A DNA stretch of 64,000 nt from Candidatus Methylophosphatis haderslevensis (GCA_016711925.1 JADJSA010000008.1:1-64000), one strand, 5' to 3'. Shown: positions 43,933 to 53,480, numbered from the stretch's first letter. Program-made: numbers and translations. Notes: generated from the letters alone by a model not told the origin.

Positions 43933-45317
43933 ACGACGCCGCACAGATTGCATCTCCCAAGGCGCGCAAACGCTGCGCCGTCTACTGCCGGGTGTCCTCG
44001 GATGAACGACTCGACCAGGAGTTCAACTCCATCGATGCGCAGAAGGAAGCAGGCCACGCCTATGTGGCGAGCCAGCGCGCCGAGGGTTGGATTCCGGTGG
44101 CCGACGACTACGACGACCCCGGCTTCTCCGGCGGCAACACCGAGCGGCCCGGGCTGAAACGCCTGATGGCCGACATCGAGCGCGGCCAGATCGACATCGT
44201 GGTGGTCTACAAGATCGACCGCCTGACGCGCAGCCTTGCCGACTTCTCCAAGATGGTCGAAGTGTTCGAGCGCCACGGCGTGTCCTTCGTGTCGGTCACG
44301 CAGCAGTTCAACACCACCACCTCGATGGGGCGGCTGATGCTCAACGTGCTGCTGTCCTTCGCCCAGTTCGAGCGCGAGGTCACCGGCGAACGCATCCGCG
44401 ACAAGATCGCCGCCAGTAAGCGCAAAGGGATGTGGATGGGTGGCGTGCCGCCGCTCGGCTTCGACGTCGAGAACCGCCTGCTGGTCATCAACGACACCGA
44501 GGCGGCGGTGGTGCGACGCATCTTCGAGGAGATGCTGACCATCGGATCGCCCACCAAGATTGCCGCCAACCTCACGCTGGATGGCATCACGACCAAGGCG
44601 TGGACGACACAGGACGGCCAGACGCGGGCGGGCACGCGCATCGACAAGAAGTACCTGCACAAGCTGCTGCGCAACCGCATCTACCTCGGGGAGTTGTCGC
44701 ACAAGGGCAGTTGGTACCCGGGCGTGCATCAAGCCATCATCGATCCCGGGCTGTGGGGCCGGGTTCACGAGGTGCTGGCCAAGGACGGTCACACCCGGTC
44801 GGTGGAAACCAAGATCAGGTCGCGCACCGACGCCTTGCTGCGCGGCCTGCTGTACGCGCCCTCGGGCGAGCGGATGTACCCGACCTACTCGCGCAAGAAC
44901 GGGCGCAAGTACCACTACTACGTGTCCAAGTCGGAAGCGCGGTTCGGCGCGCCGGGCAAGGGCTATGAGCGCCTGCCCGCGCCGGAGATCGAGGGGGCGG
45001 TGGTGGCCCAGATCCGCACGGTGCTGACCAGCCCGGAGACCGTAGCGTCGGTGGTGCGGCACATCCAACGCAACGGGGCCCAGATCGATGAGGCCACCAC
45101 CGTGATGGCGATGGGACGGCTCAACAATGTCTGGGATCAACTGTTCCCGGTCGAGCGCCACCGCATCGCCAATCTGATGATCGAGCGCATCGACCTCGTC
45201 CACACGGGCGAGGTTCAGGGGATCAAGGTGAAGTGGCGTGAGGTGGGTTGGAACGCGCTGATCAAGGAGTTCGCCCCGGACAGCATCGGTGCCGAACTGC
45301 TGGAGGTCGAAGCCTGA
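43929..45317 (+). CDS. Large serine recombinase (integrase)
   Basis: 462 residues from the ATG at 43929; the frame is open far upstream but that part is out-of-frame reading of DUF2924. Resolvase catalytic domain: YCRVSSDER with the nucleophile S23, IDIVVVYKIDRLTRSLADFS, and LSFAQFEREVTGERIRDKIA. A recombinase domain follows at about 165-290. The zinc-ribbon region keeps its spacing but lacks the usual cysteines (GLLYAPSGERMYPTY). C-terminal coiled segment. Lying beside the ssrA 3' end, it is the likely integrase of the island. Confidence 0.85.
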   Translation: MNDAAQIASPKARKRCAVYCRVSSDERLDQEFNSIDAQKEAGHAYVASQRAEGWIPVADDYDDPGFSGGNTERPGLKRLMADIERGQIDIVVVYKIDRLTRSLADFSKMVEVFERHGVSFVSVTQQFNTTTSMGRLMLNVLLSFAQFEREVTGERIRDKIAASKRKGMWMGGVPPLGFDVENRLLVINDTEAAVVRRIFEEMLTIGSPTKIAANLTLDGITTKAWTTQDGQTRAGTRIDKKYLHKLLRNRIYLGELSHKGSWYPGVHQAIIDPGLWGRVHEVLAKDGHTRSVETKIRSRTDALLRGLLYAPSGERMYPTYSRKNGRKYHYYVSKSEARFGAPGKGYERLPAPEIEGAVVAQIRTVLTSPETVASVVRHIQRNGAQIDEATTVMAMGRLNNVWDQLFPVERHRIANLMIERIDLVHTGEVQGIKVKWREVGWNALIKEFAPDSIGAELLEVEA

Positions 45318-45688
45318 TGGACGAGTCGATGGAAACCTTCGTGCCCCTGACGTTCCGACGCCGGGGCGTCCAGCGCGTGGCCACCGACGAGCGCAGCGTC
45401 CACGACGTGACCCTGCTCGACGGTGTGGCACGGGCCTTTTACTGGCAGCACCTGCTTGACACCGGCGCGATGCAGAGCGGGTCGGCCATCGCTCGCGCCG
45501 AGAAACTGCACCACTCGGTGGTCAACGAACTGCTGCGCCTGACCCTGCTGGCCCCCGACATCATTGAGCAGTTCATGGCGGGCAAGCAGCCACGGCGGCT
45601 GACGCTGATGTGGTTTCAGCGAAACCGCCTGACGGTCGACTGGCACGCCCAGCGCCAGCTCATGGCCACCTTCGAGGAGGACGTATGA
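45317..45688 (+). CDS. Recombinase-associated small protein 1
   Basis: 123 residues; the ATG overlaps the recombinase stop and its stop overlaps the next start. Contains an HTH-like helical region (GSAIARAEKLHHSVVNELLR) and begins with FVPLTFRRRGVQRVAT, a motif echoed by the next gene (FLPWTLVRRGLKKQVI). Likely a paralogous pair of DNA-binding helpers. Role in integration or excision (directionality) is inferred from operon position. Confidence 0.65.
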   Translation: MDESMETFVPLTFRRRGVQRVATDERSVHDVTLLDGVARAFYWQHLLDTGAMQSGSAIARAEKLHHSVVNELLRLTLLAPDIIEQFMAGKQPRRLTLMWFQRNRLTVDWHAQRQLMATFEEDV

Positions 45689-46164
45689 GCAAGAAGCATC
45701 GCGGCCACGCCAAGGGCGACCCAGTGACGTATCAGACGCCGCTGCCTGCTGGCGGCGTGCAGATGGAAACTTTCCTGCCCTGGACGCTGGTGCGCCGGGG
45801 GTTGAAGAAGCAGGTCATCACGCCGCTGGACGCGCCGCAGGAGTTCCTGGACGAGGCCCGCCGTGAGCGGCAGGTGCGCGAGATGGCGCAGGACACCCCC
45901 TTGATGCGGGCGCTCGGCCTCGCGCACCACTGGCAGCGCCTGCTGGACGAAGGACGGTTCAGTTCGATGACCGAGATCGCGGCGGCCGAAGGCATCGACC
46001 TCGGCCAAGCCAGCAAGATGAGCCGACTGGCGCAACTGGCCCCCGACCTGATCGAAGCCATCGCCTTGGGACGCCTCGAGGTGGGTGTCAGCCAGTTGCT
46101 GCGCGGCAAGTTGTCGGCGTCCTGGCTGGCGCAACGTGAGGCACTGGTGGCAGGCTCGTGCTGA
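45685..46164 (+). CDS. Recombinase-associated small protein 2
   Basis: 159 residues, ATG at 45685 overlapping the previous stop. Contains FLPWTLVRRGLKKQVITPLD and a helix-turn-helix-like segment (SMTEIAAAEGIDLGQASKMS) resembling the HTH of ParB/KorB-type proteins. Last gene before the terminator at 46186. Candidate recombination directionality factor or regulator of the cassette. Confidence 0.65.
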   Translation: MSKKHRGHAKGDPVTYQTPLPAGGVQMETFLPWTLVRRGLKKQVITPLDAPQEFLDEARRERQVREMAQDTPLMRALGLAHHWQRLLDEGRFSSMTEIAAAEGIDLGQASKMSRLAQLAPDLIEAIALGRLEVGVSQLLRGKLSASWLAQREALVAGSC

Positions 46165-46185
46165 CAGTCACGCCACAGCGACACG

Positions 46186-46206
46186 CCGCCGCGAGGCGGT
46201 TTTTTT
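46186..46206 (+). terminator. Rho-independent terminator of the recombinase cassette
   Basis: CCGCC-GCGA-GGCGG hairpin followed by seven T, 22 bp after the last cassette stop. Short but G+C-rich stem. Confidence 0.75.
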
Positions 46207-46428
46207 GTGCCTTTCGCTGTCTCAGTCGCGCCCGCTAGAGCAGGCGAAAAAGCAAACCGATGGCCCGCAAACCCGCGCAAATCCACGACTTCGGGCCTTG
46301 AATGCTCAAGAGGGCCGCAGAGAACAGAGAGAGAAAAACGGCGGAAAGCACGCCTGGAACGGCGACTTCCGGAGGGGCGTGCTCAAGAGGACAAGGCCGG
46401 AAACCGCGCCAACACAGGGGGAACGGGC
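46207..46428. other. Island end next to ssrA, no gene
   Basis: Between the cassette terminator and the tmRNA terminator no credible gene is visible: the open frames here lack ribosome sites and run into the tmRNA. Purine-rich stretch near 46320-46350. This is where the right attachment junction of the island would be expected; the left junction is not in the window. Confidence 0.5.
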
Positions 46429-46462
46429 AAAAAAAATCCCAACCGGATAAGGGTTGGGATTT
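46429..46462 (-). terminator. Terminator of ssrA
   Basis: On the - strand AATCCCAACC and GGTTGGGATT pair around a 7-base loop, followed by eight T. It lies about 8 bp beyond the CCA end of tmRNA. Confidence 0.85.
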
Positions 46463-46469
46463 CACATTA

Positions 46470-46831
46470 TGGTGGAGGCGGCGGGAATCGAACCCGCGTC
46501 CGCAAGACTTCCACAGGCAGCCCTACATACTTAGCCTCGTCATTTGATTTGACCTGCAACCCGCCGCCGGGCAGGCTGATTGCAGGCGATCCGCTGAGTT
46601 TTCGTGGCGACCCGCACGGCGTAGGCCGCCCTTATCTCATGTAAATGACTCCGCTGTAGCTTGCGCTACCCGGCCCGTGAGCAGACCGGTGCAGAGGCCA
46701 GCCGCAATTAAGCGGCTAGAGCGAAACGCTCGTCGTTGGCAGTTATTGCATTCCAGATGGATTTACGAGGTAACTGGTCCTCGGTATGCACCGCACTGCT
46801 TCTTGACCCACGTCGAAGCCAGGTCGCCCCC
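46470..46831 (-). ncRNA. ssrA: Transfer-messenger RNA (tmRNA)
   Basis: 362 nt. The 5' end GGGGGCGACCTGGCTTCGAC and the 3' T-arm GGTTCGATTCCCGCCGCCTC followed by CACCA are both present, so it is a one-piece tmRNA. The tag frame at 46740-46708 reads GCC AAC GAC GAG CGT TTC GCT CTA GCC GCT TAA, giving ANDERFALAA, a betaproteobacterial-type tag. It frees stalled ribosomes and tags the nascent peptides for proteolysis. The 3' end is a common integration site, here facing the recombinase cassette. Confidence 0.95.
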
Positions 46832-46880
46832 GAGTTCGTTTGACGGCGCTGCACCATTTGCTGATGAAGCGTTGCCGAAC

Positions 46881-47573
46881 TCAAGAGCGCATTCTAGCAC
46901 CCTCGATGCCAAGCAACTGTGCGATCTGCAGCGGCTGGTCGACCAGATGGTCGGCTCCCCAATCTTCGATCGGCGGGCCATCGCCATGATAACCATAACG
47001 CACGGCAACGGTGGTCATGCCGCAGGCACGGCCGGCTTGCACGTCGCGCAGGTCGTCGCCGATGTACAAGCAGCGCGATGGATTCGCGCCGGCGATCGCG
47101 CAGGCGAGCAGAAGGGGCGCGGCTGCCGGTTTGGGTTCCGGCGCGCTGTCGCCACTGACTACGCTTGCGGCTCGATACAGCAGGTCGAGCCCATTCATTA
47201 CCGGGATCGTGAATCGGGCGGCCTTGTTGGTGACAACGCCCCAGCGCATGCCGCTGGATTCGATATCTGCCAGCAGTTCGGCCACTCCGCCAAACAGTCG
47301 CGTCCCCACGCACAACGACTCACTGTAGCGGGCAAGTACGCGGGCGGCGAGCGGGGCGTAAGTCGGGTCTCCAGGAGCAATGCCGAACCCGACCCTCAGA
47401 AGTCCGCGCACGCCCTGCGAGGTGACGCGACGCAGGACATCGAGTTCAAGGGCGGCGCAGCCCTCTTCGATCCGGACTCGATTGAGCGCGCCGCCGAGAT
47501 CGGGTGCGGTATCGGCGAGGGTACCGTCGAGGTCGAAGAAAACCGCGTCCCAGGCCTCGGCCGGGCCAGTCAA
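46881..47573 (-). CDS. gph: Phosphoglycolate phosphatase, HAD family
   Basis: 230 residues from a TTG at 47573 that overlaps the ubiG stop; a longer frame upstream runs back through ubiG out of frame. HAD motifs: FFDLDGTLADTAPDLGGALN (motif I), GVVTNKAARFT (motif II), PEPKPAAAPLLLA with its Lys (motif III), YIGDDLRDVQAGRACGM (motif IV). Removes 2-phosphoglycolate; next to ubiG in many betaproteobacteria. The ssrA start lies about 50 bp after its end, so the ssrA promoter is likely inside this gene's 3' end. Confidence 0.85.
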   Translation of the reverse strand: MTGPAEAWDAVFFDLDGTLADTAPDLGGALNRVRIEEGCAALELDVLRRVTSQGVRGLLRVGFGIAPGDPTYAPLAARVLARYSESLCVGTRLFGGVAELLADIESSGMRWGVVTNKAARFTIPVMNGLDLLYRAASVVSGDSAPEPKPAAAPLLLACAIAGANPSRCLYIGDDLRDVQAGRACGMTTVAVRYGYHGDGPPIEDWGADHLVDQPLQIAQLLGIEGARMRS

Positions 47574-48268
47574 ACGCGCACCGCGCGGACCAGGAAATTG
47601 ACGTCGGTATTGCGGCCGAGCGTGTAGGCCCGGGTAACCGGGTTGTAGTGCATGCCGATGATGTCGTTCTGCTCGAGTCCGGCGTCGCGGCAAAACCGCA
47701 TGAGTTCCGCCGGTCGGATGAATTTTGAATAATCGTGGGTGCCCATCGGGAGCAGACGCAACAGATACTCCGCGCCGATCACTGCAAGCAGGTATGCCTT
47801 GGGATTGCGGTTGATGGTCGAAAAGAATGCGGTGCCGCCCGGCTTGAGCAAGGCGGAGCAGGCCCTGACGATGCTGGCCGGGTCCGGTACGTGCTCCAGC
47901 ATTTCAAGGCAGGTGACGACGTCGAATGCCGCAGGGTCCGACGCCGCGAAATCCTCGGCGCTGGCATTGAGGTAGTCGACCTTTTGCCCGCTCTCGAAAA
48001 GGTGCAGTCGAGCCACGCCCAGGGCTTTGTCGGAGAGATCGATGCCGGTAACCTCGGCGCCTCGGGCAGCCATGCTTTCAGACAGAATGCCGCCGCCGCA
48101 GCCTACATCGAGCGTACGCTTGCCGCGCAGGCCGACGCTGCGGTCGATGTAGTCGAGGCGCAGCGGGTTGATGTCGTGCAGCGGTTTGAATTCGGATTCC
48201 GGATCCCACCAGCGATGCGCGAGGTCGCTGAATTTGCGCAGTTCGAGGGGGTCTGCGTTGACTTCCAT
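47570..48268 (-). CDS. ubiG: Ubiquinone biosynthesis O-methyltransferase UbiG
   Basis: 232 residues, ATG start. AdoMet-binding motif LDVGCGGGILSESMAARGAE, then VTCLEMLEHVPDPASIVRAC; N-terminal FSDLAHRWWDPESEFKPLHD is the UbiG signature. Methylates two hydroxyl groups in the ubiquinone pathway. Translation coupled to gph. Confidence 0.92.
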   Translation of the reverse strand: MEVNADPLELRKFSDLAHRWWDPESEFKPLHDINPLRLDYIDRSVGLRGKRTLDVGCGGGILSESMAARGAEVTGIDLSDKALGVARLHLFESGQKVDYLNASAEDFAASDPAAFDVVTCLEMLEHVPDPASIVRACSALLKPGGTAFFSTINRNPKAYLLAVIGAEYLLRLLPMGTHDYSKFIRPAELMRFCRDAGLEQNDIIGMHYNPVTRAYTLGRNTDVNFLVRAVRV

Positions 48269-48350
48269 GGCGAACTCCTCAATTTTCCGTTGCGATACGG
48301 CCCCGTCATAAGGTGGGGCGTTCGGCAGGGAGGCCGTGAACCGCGAGACG

Positions 48351-48383
48351 AAAAAAAGCCCTGCGCGAACGCAGGGCTTTCTT
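48351..48383 (-). terminator. Terminator of the OmpA-family gene
   Basis: On the - strand AGCCCTGCG and CGCAGGGCT form a hairpin followed by a run of T. It lies 16 bp past the stop at 48399. Confidence 0.85.
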
Positions 48384-48398
48384 CCGCAGATCTTGTGC

Positions 48399-49157
48399 TT
48401 ACTTCTTGGTACCGATGATCTCGATCTCGACGCGACGATCGGGTTGCAGGCACTCGGTCAGCTTCCTGTTCTTGCCAGACTCGGGCTTCATGTTGCAACC
48501 GGTGGTCTTGGGCATGGTTTCGCCCTTGCCTTCGGTATAGACCCGGTTCGGCTCGACGCCCTTGCCGATCAGGTAGTCCTTGACCGATTGCGCGCGGCGC
48601 TCGGACAGCTTCTGGTTGTACTTGTCGGAGCCGATACGGTCAGTGTGGCCGACCGCGATGATGACTTCCAGCGCGATCTTGTTGAGCTTGCTGACAACAT
48701 CGTCAAGCTTCGCCTTGCCTTCGGGGCGCAATACCGCCTTGTCGAAGTCGAACAGTGCATCAGCGGCCAGCGTGACCTTCTCTGCAGCAGGCTTGGGTGC
48801 CGCAGCCGGCGCGGCGGCGGGCGCCGCAGGGGCGGCAGGGGCTGCCGCTGCAACCTTGGGCTCGCACACTTCCTTCGGCATCAGATCCTTGTCGCATTCA
48901 CAGCCGGCCGGGAACTCGCTGCCGACAACCGGAGTCGTCGCGGCGAGTTGCGGCGTCCAGTACCCGGTGCGCCAGCACAGACCGAATCCGCTGCGCGAAA
49001 CCACGCCGCGGTTATCGATAACGTACGGCTTGTGGGCAGGCTTCGTGGTGTCCAGCACGACTTCCTTGAGCGCCGTTTGCGCGAATGCACTGGAACCCAC
49101 AGTCAGGGTGGCCAGCGTACCGGCAACGAGCAGAGATGTATTGAGTTGTTTGATCAT
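48399..49157 (-). CDS. OmpA-family outer membrane/peptidoglycan-binding protein
   Basis: 252 residues, ATG with a GAGGACGAT leader. Signal peptide at residues 1-26 (LLVAGTLATLTVGSSAFAQT). Residues about 27-105 have four Cys; 106-131 is an Ala/Pro linker; 132-252 is the OmpA-like domain (LFDFDKAVLRPEGKAKLDDV, VGHTDRIGSDKYNQKLSERR). Anchors the outer membrane to peptidoglycan. No full OmpA beta-barrel is seen; the N-terminal part is too short. Confidence 0.85.
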   Translation of the reverse strand: MIKQLNTSLLVAGTLATLTVGSSAFAQTALKEVVLDTTKPAHKPYVIDNRGVVSRSGFGLCWRTGYWTPQLAATTPVVGSEFPAGCECDKDLMPKEVCEPKVAAAAPAAPAAPAAAPAAAPKPAAEKVTLAADALFDFDKAVLRPEGKAKLDDVVSKLNKIALEVIIAVGHTDRIGSDKYNQKLSERRAQSVKDYLIGKGVEPNRVYTEGKGETMPKTTGCNMKPESGKNRKLTECLQPDRRVEIEIIGTKK

Positions 49158-49283
49158 ATCGTCCTCATCGCAAGGAAAAAATCGGAATTGGTTCGACTAA
49201 ATGACGCTGCCGGACAGGATACTGCACAACGCTTCAACGCAGTCCGAAAACGACGACTTCCAAAAACCAGACGGCATCGCCGT

Positions 49284-50600
49284 TCAAGTCACTAACTTAT
49301 TGTGCCATAACTTGGAAATGCGTCGCAAATCACTGTTGCTAAAATGCAACAACGCCTTCTCCTGCAATCGCGCTTGGCCGCCTACCCATACGTGGGAAAC
49401 CTGTTCGCGCCCGGCAACATAGACTACATGCGAGGCCGGGTCAAAGCAGGGCGTGGTAATCCAGTCGCCAAGATCGATGGCAATCAGATCCGCAATTTTT
49501 CCCGCCGCAATCGAACCGATTCGGTCACCAAGCCCAAGGGCTGCCGCGCCGTTGAGCGTCGCCATCCGCAGACAGTCGTGTGCCGGAAGCGAACTGGCGT
49601 CGCCGGTGGCGACCTTGCTCAGCAGGGCCGCCTGGCGCACTTCCTGAAGGATGTCGAGGCGATTGTTGCTCGCGGCCCCATCGCTGCCGAGCGCAATACC
49701 TACCCCGTTGTCATTGAGTTGGGCGACCGGGGCGATTCCGCTGGCCAGCTTCATGTTCGAACTCGGACAATGAACGATGCTGCAGGCGTTGCGGGCGAGC
49801 ATTTCGATCTCGTCGTCCGAGAGATAAACGCCGTGCACGCCGATCAGTGAGGGTCCGACAACACCCAGCCGGCGAAGTCGCTCCAGCGGCCGCACCCCAT
49901 GCTCCTTGACGCTCTCGTCGATCTCGTGGCGGGTTTCGTGGATATGCAGGTGAATCGGCAGGTCGAGTTGTTCGGCCAGCATCAGGACGCGGCCGAACGT
50001 GCGGTCCGACACCGTGTACGGCGCATGCGGGGCCATGGCGAAACCCACCAGCGGATTGCCGCCCCAGGCGTCGCGCGTGGCCAGGCCCTTTGCAATGTAG
50101 TCGTCGGCGTCGGAGGCGTAGGCAGAAGGAAAATCGACGGCGATGATGCCGAGAACGCACCGCATTCCGGCTTCGGCCGCGGCGCGCGCTGCAGCCCCCG
50201 GGAAAAAATACATGTCGGAAAAGCATGTGACGCCGCCGCGCAGCATCTCGGCGCAGGCGAGCAGAGTTCCGTCATAAACGAACTCGGAGGACACGAGCCG
50301 CGATTCCGCCGGCCAGATCGCCTCCTGCAGCCAGCGCATCAGCGGAAGGTCGTCATGAAGACCACGCAGCAGCGTCATGGCGGCGTGGGTGTGGGCGTTG
50401 ACCAGGCCAGGGAGAAGTACGTGGTCAGGCAACGATACGGTGCGATCGGCGGCAAAGCGCATTTGTGCGACACCGGAAGGCAAGACGTCGACTATGCGCC
50501 CATCGCGCACGGCAACGCTGTGCGCCTCAAGGATGCAGCCCGGTGGTTCGATCGGGATGACCCAGCGCGGCTCGATCAACAGGTCGACAGCTTCGCTCAC
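49284..50600 (-). CDS. mtaD: TRZ/ATZ-family amidohydrolase (MTA/SAH deaminase-like)
   Basis: 438 residues, ATG start. Amidohydrolase metal site: NAHTHAAM with H70/H72, HLHIHETRHEIDE, IGVHGVYLSDDEIEML and LGSDGAASNNRLDI. Matches the methylthioadenosine/adenosylhomocysteine deaminase group; the gene order with ubiG and gph is conserved in betaproteobacteria. The exact substrate cannot be read from sequence. Confidence 0.8.
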   Translation of the reverse strand: MSEAVDLLIEPRWVIPIEPPGCILEAHSVAVRDGRIVDVLPSGVAQMRFAADRTVSLPDHVLLPGLVNAHTHAAMTLLRGLHDDLPLMRWLQEAIWPAESRLVSSEFVYDGTLLACAEMLRGGVTCFSDMYFFPGAAARAAAEAGMRCVLGIIAVDFPSAYASDADDYIAKGLATRDAWGGNPLVGFAMAPHAPYTVSDRTFGRVLMLAEQLDLPIHLHIHETRHEIDESVKEHGVRPLERLRRLGVVGPSLIGVHGVYLSDDEIEMLARNACSIVHCPSSNMKLASGIAPVAQLNDNGVGIALGSDGAASNNRLDILQEVRQAALLSKVATGDASSLPAHDCLRMATLNGAAALGLGDRIGSIAAGKIADLIAIDLGDWITTPCFDPASHVVYVAGREQVSHVWVGGQARLQEKALLHFSNSDLRRISKLWHNKLVT

Positions 50601-50885
50601 TGCGGCGCTTTCGACGTCGGGTCAACGCAGTAGTCCCATGCGTGGTATGACAAATCGGTTCCTTTGCCGAGTGTTGGCGGCCGGCTTCGCCGGCACATTT
50701 GACCATAGCCGTATTCCGCCTTCCAACCGGCAGCGGCAATGCCTGCGAGGGTCAAAAGGTCGCCGGAGCGGTGGCCGTGCATGATAGAATATTGCGTTTT
50801 GCGGCCAGACAGTTAGGTTTCTTCGACTGCGCCTTGCGCAACGCCCGGAGGGATCGCGCCGCCCGGTCGGTTCGCCTCGAAATAC
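50601..50885. promoter_or_regulatory. Divergent promoter region mtaD/gyrA
   Basis: 285 bp without a gene between divergent genes. A possible -10 (TAGAAT) for gyrA is at 50785-50790, with no convincing -35. GGAGGGAT at about 50848-50855 and an A/T-poor leader precede the gyrA ATG. Nothing else recognised. Confidence 0.4.
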
Positions 50886-53480
50886 ATGAACACATTCGCC
50901 AAAGAAACGCTGCCGATCAGCCTCGAAGAGGAGATGCGCCACTCCTATCTCGATTACGCGATGAGCGTGATCGTGGGGCGGGCGCTGCCGGACGTGCGCG
51001 ACGGGCTAAAGCCGGTCCATCGCCGCGTGCTGTTTGCCATGCACGAGGCGAACATCGTTTGGAATCGACCCTATGTCAAGTGCGCTCGCGTCGTGGGCGA
51101 TGTCATGGGAAAGTTCCATCCCCACGGCGATTCCGCGATCTACGACACGCTGGTGCGCATGGCGCAGAGTTTCTCGCTGCGTTATACGCTCGTCGATGGC
51201 CAGGGAAACTTCGGTTCGGTCGATGGCGACAATGCCGCAGCGATGCGATACACCGAGTGCCGCCTCGAGAAAATTGCAGGCGAGCTTCTGGCGGACATCG
51301 ACAAGGAAACGGTCGATTTCGTCCCGAACTACGACGGCAAGGAGCTCGAACCGTCGGTGCTGCCAGCGCGAATCCCCAATCTGCTGATCAACGGCAGTGC
51401 CGGTATCGCAGTTGGCATGGCGACGAACATTCCGCCACACAATCTGGGCGAAGTGCTGACGGCCTGCCTGACGGTGCTCGATCGTCCGGAAATCGACATC
51501 GATGAATTGATCGACATCGTTCCCGCGCCGGACTTTCCGACTGCTGCGCTGATCTACGGCACGGTCGGCGTACGTGAGGGCTACCGCACCGGGCGGGGGC
51601 GCGTGGTGATGCGGGCGCGCACGCATGTCGAAGACTTCGACAAGGGCAACCGCCAGGCGATCATCATCGACGAGCTGCCCTATCAGGTTAACAAGAAAAC
51701 CCTGCTGGAGAAGATTGCCGAGCTGGCGAACGAGAAGAAGATCGACGGCATAAGTGAAATCCGCGACGAATCGGACAAACAGGGCATGCGTGCCGTTATC
51801 GAGCTGAAGCGCGGCGATGTGCCGGAGATCGTGCTCAACAACCTGTACAAGCAGACCCAGTTGCAGGATACGTTTGGCATGAATATGGTGGCGCTGGTCG
51901 ATGGCAAGCCGCGCCTGCTGAACTTGAAGCAGATGCTAGAGGCTTTCCTCGCGCACCGACGCGAGGTGGTCACCCGACGCACCGTGTTCGAGTTGAGGAA
52001 GGCGCGCGACCGAGGGCACATCCTGGAAGGCCTCGCGGTAGCGCTGTCCAATGTGGACGAGATCATTGCGCTGATCAAGGCATCGCCTACGCCGGCGGAG
52101 GCCAAGCGGGGATTGTTGGCGCGCGTTTGGCGCTCGCAACTTGTCGAAGACATGCTGTCGCGCGCGCTGGTTGGCGAATATCGGCCCGACGGATTGCCGC
52201 TGGAGGTCGGCCTGTCCGATCAGGGTTATCGACTGAGCGAAATCCAGGCGCAGCGGATTCTCGAGATGCAGTTGCAGAAGCTCACCGGTCTCGAGCAGGA
52301 CAAGATTCTTGCCGAATATCGCGAAGTCATGGACCTGATCACCGATTTTCTGGATATCCTTTCCAAGCCGGTGCGTATTGCAGAAATCATCCGCAGCGAG
52401 CTGTCCGAAATCCGTGCCGAGTACGTGGAGAAGCGTGGCGATGTGCGTCGTTCCGAGATTATCGTCCACACCGAAGAATTGATGGACGAGGATCTGATCA
52501 CGCCCCAGGACATGGTCGTGATGATGACTCACGGCGGCTACATAAAGAGCCAGCCGCTGGCCGACTACAGTTCGCAGAATCGCGGCGGGCGGGGCAAACA
52601 GGCCACCGCCATGAAGGAAGACGACTTCGTCGACCGGCTGTTCGTCGCCAATACGCACGATTACATCCTCTGTTTTTCGAACCGCGGCCGCGTCTATTGG
52701 ATGAAGGTCTATCAGGTGCCGCAGGGCAGTCGCGGCAGCCGCGGAAAGCCGGTGGTCAACCTGTTCCCGCTGGTCGATGGCGAGAAAATCACCATCGTGT
52801 TGCCGGTTAGAGAATTCGACGAGAGTCACTTCGTATTCATGGCGACCGCCATGGGCACGGTAAAGAAGACGTCGCTGACGGATTTCTCCAATCCGCGCAA
52901 GGCCGGCATCATCGCGGCTGACCTGGACGAAGGCGATCACCTGATCGGTGTGGCGATCACCGACGGCAATCACAGTGTCATGTTGTTCTCCGATGCTGGC
53001 AAGGCGGTGCGCTTTCACGAAAACGACGTGCGGCCACTGTCGCGCACCGCGCGCGGCGTGCGCGGCATGTGGCTGGACGAGGGTCAGCGCGTGATCTCGA
53101 TGCTGGCGGCGGCCGACGAGTCGCAGAATGTGCTGACTGCAACCGAGAATGGCTATGGCAAGCGCACGCCGATTGCCGAGTACACGCAGCATGGCCGCGG
53201 CACCAAAGGCATGATCGCGATCCAGACTTCGGATCGCAACGGCAAGTTGATTGGTGCGGTGTTGGTCAACGAAGGCGACCAGGTGATGCTGATCTCGACC
53301 GGCGGCGTACTGATTCGCACCCAGGTCTCGCAGATCCGGGAGATGGGCCGCTCCACGCAGGGTGTCACGCTGATTTCGCTCGACGACGGGACGACGCTGG
53401 CCGGTGTGGAGAAGGTCATCGAAAGTGACGAGCCGGGCGAACCGACCGGCGAGCCGCCTGGTGACGGGCAGGGCAACTGA
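50886..53480 (+). CDS. gyrA: DNA gyrase subunit A
   Basis: 864 residues, ATG start. Catalytic tyrosine Y122 in AAMRYTE; quinolone-determining region HPHGDSAIYD with S83 and D87, the sensitive-type residues. Six-blade C-terminal domain with GyrA-box-like QNRGGRGK. Acidic tail. Cuts and rejoins DNA with GyrB to introduce negative supercoils. Followed directly by pheA; serC, commonly found next, is absent. Confidence 0.97.
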   Translation: MNTFAKETLPISLEEEMRHSYLDYAMSVIVGRALPDVRDGLKPVHRRVLFAMHEANIVWNRPYVKCARVVGDVMGKFHPHGDSAIYDTLVRMAQSFSLRYTLVDGQGNFGSVDGDNAAAMRYTECRLEKIAGELLADIDKETVDFVPNYDGKELEPSVLPARIPNLLINGSAGIAVGMATNIPPHNLGEVLTACLTVLDRPEIDIDELIDIVPAPDFPTAALIYGTVGVREGYRTGRGRVVMRARTHVEDFDKGNRQAIIIDELPYQVNKKTLLEKIAELANEKKIDGISEIRDESDKQGMRAVIELKRGDVPEIVLNNLYKQTQLQDTFGMNMVALVDGKPRLLNLKQMLEAFLAHRREVVTRRTVFELRKARDRGHILEGLAVALSNVDEIIALIKASPTPAEAKRGLLARVWRSQLVEDMLSRALVGEYRPDGLPLEVGLSDQGYRLSEIQAQRILEMQLQKLTGLEQDKILAEYREVMDLITDFLDILSKPVRIAEIIRSELSEIRAEYVEKRGDVRRSEIIVHTEELMDEDLITPQDMVVMMTHGGYIKSQPLADYSSQNRGGRGKQATAMKEDDFVDRLFVANTHDYILCFSNRGRVYWMKVYQVPQGSRGSRGKPVVNLFPLVDGEKITIVLPVREFDESHFVFMATAMGTVKKTSLTDFSNPRKAGIIAADLDEGDHLIGVAITDGNHSVMLFSDAGKAVRFHENDVRPLSRTARGVRGMWLDEGQRVISMLAAADESQNVLTATENGYGKRTPIAEYTQHGRGTKGMIAIQTSDRNGKLIGAVLVNEGDQVMLISTGGVLIRTQVSQIREMGRSTQGVTLISLDDGTTLAGVEKVIESDEPGEPTGEPPGDGQGN

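Noticed and set aside
1..46469. Left attachment repeat of the ssrA island
   Set aside because: I found no second copy of the ssrA 3' sequence (GGTTCGATTCCCGCCGCC) by eye; it is probably outside the window.
46470..46500. tRNA gene suggested by the T-arm and CCA end
   Set aside because: The matching 5' half is 330 bp away and gives a tmRNA, not a tRNA.
46207..46644. Open frames across the island end and tmRNA on the + strand
   Set aside because: They run into the tmRNA antisense and lack ribosome sites or recognisable composition.
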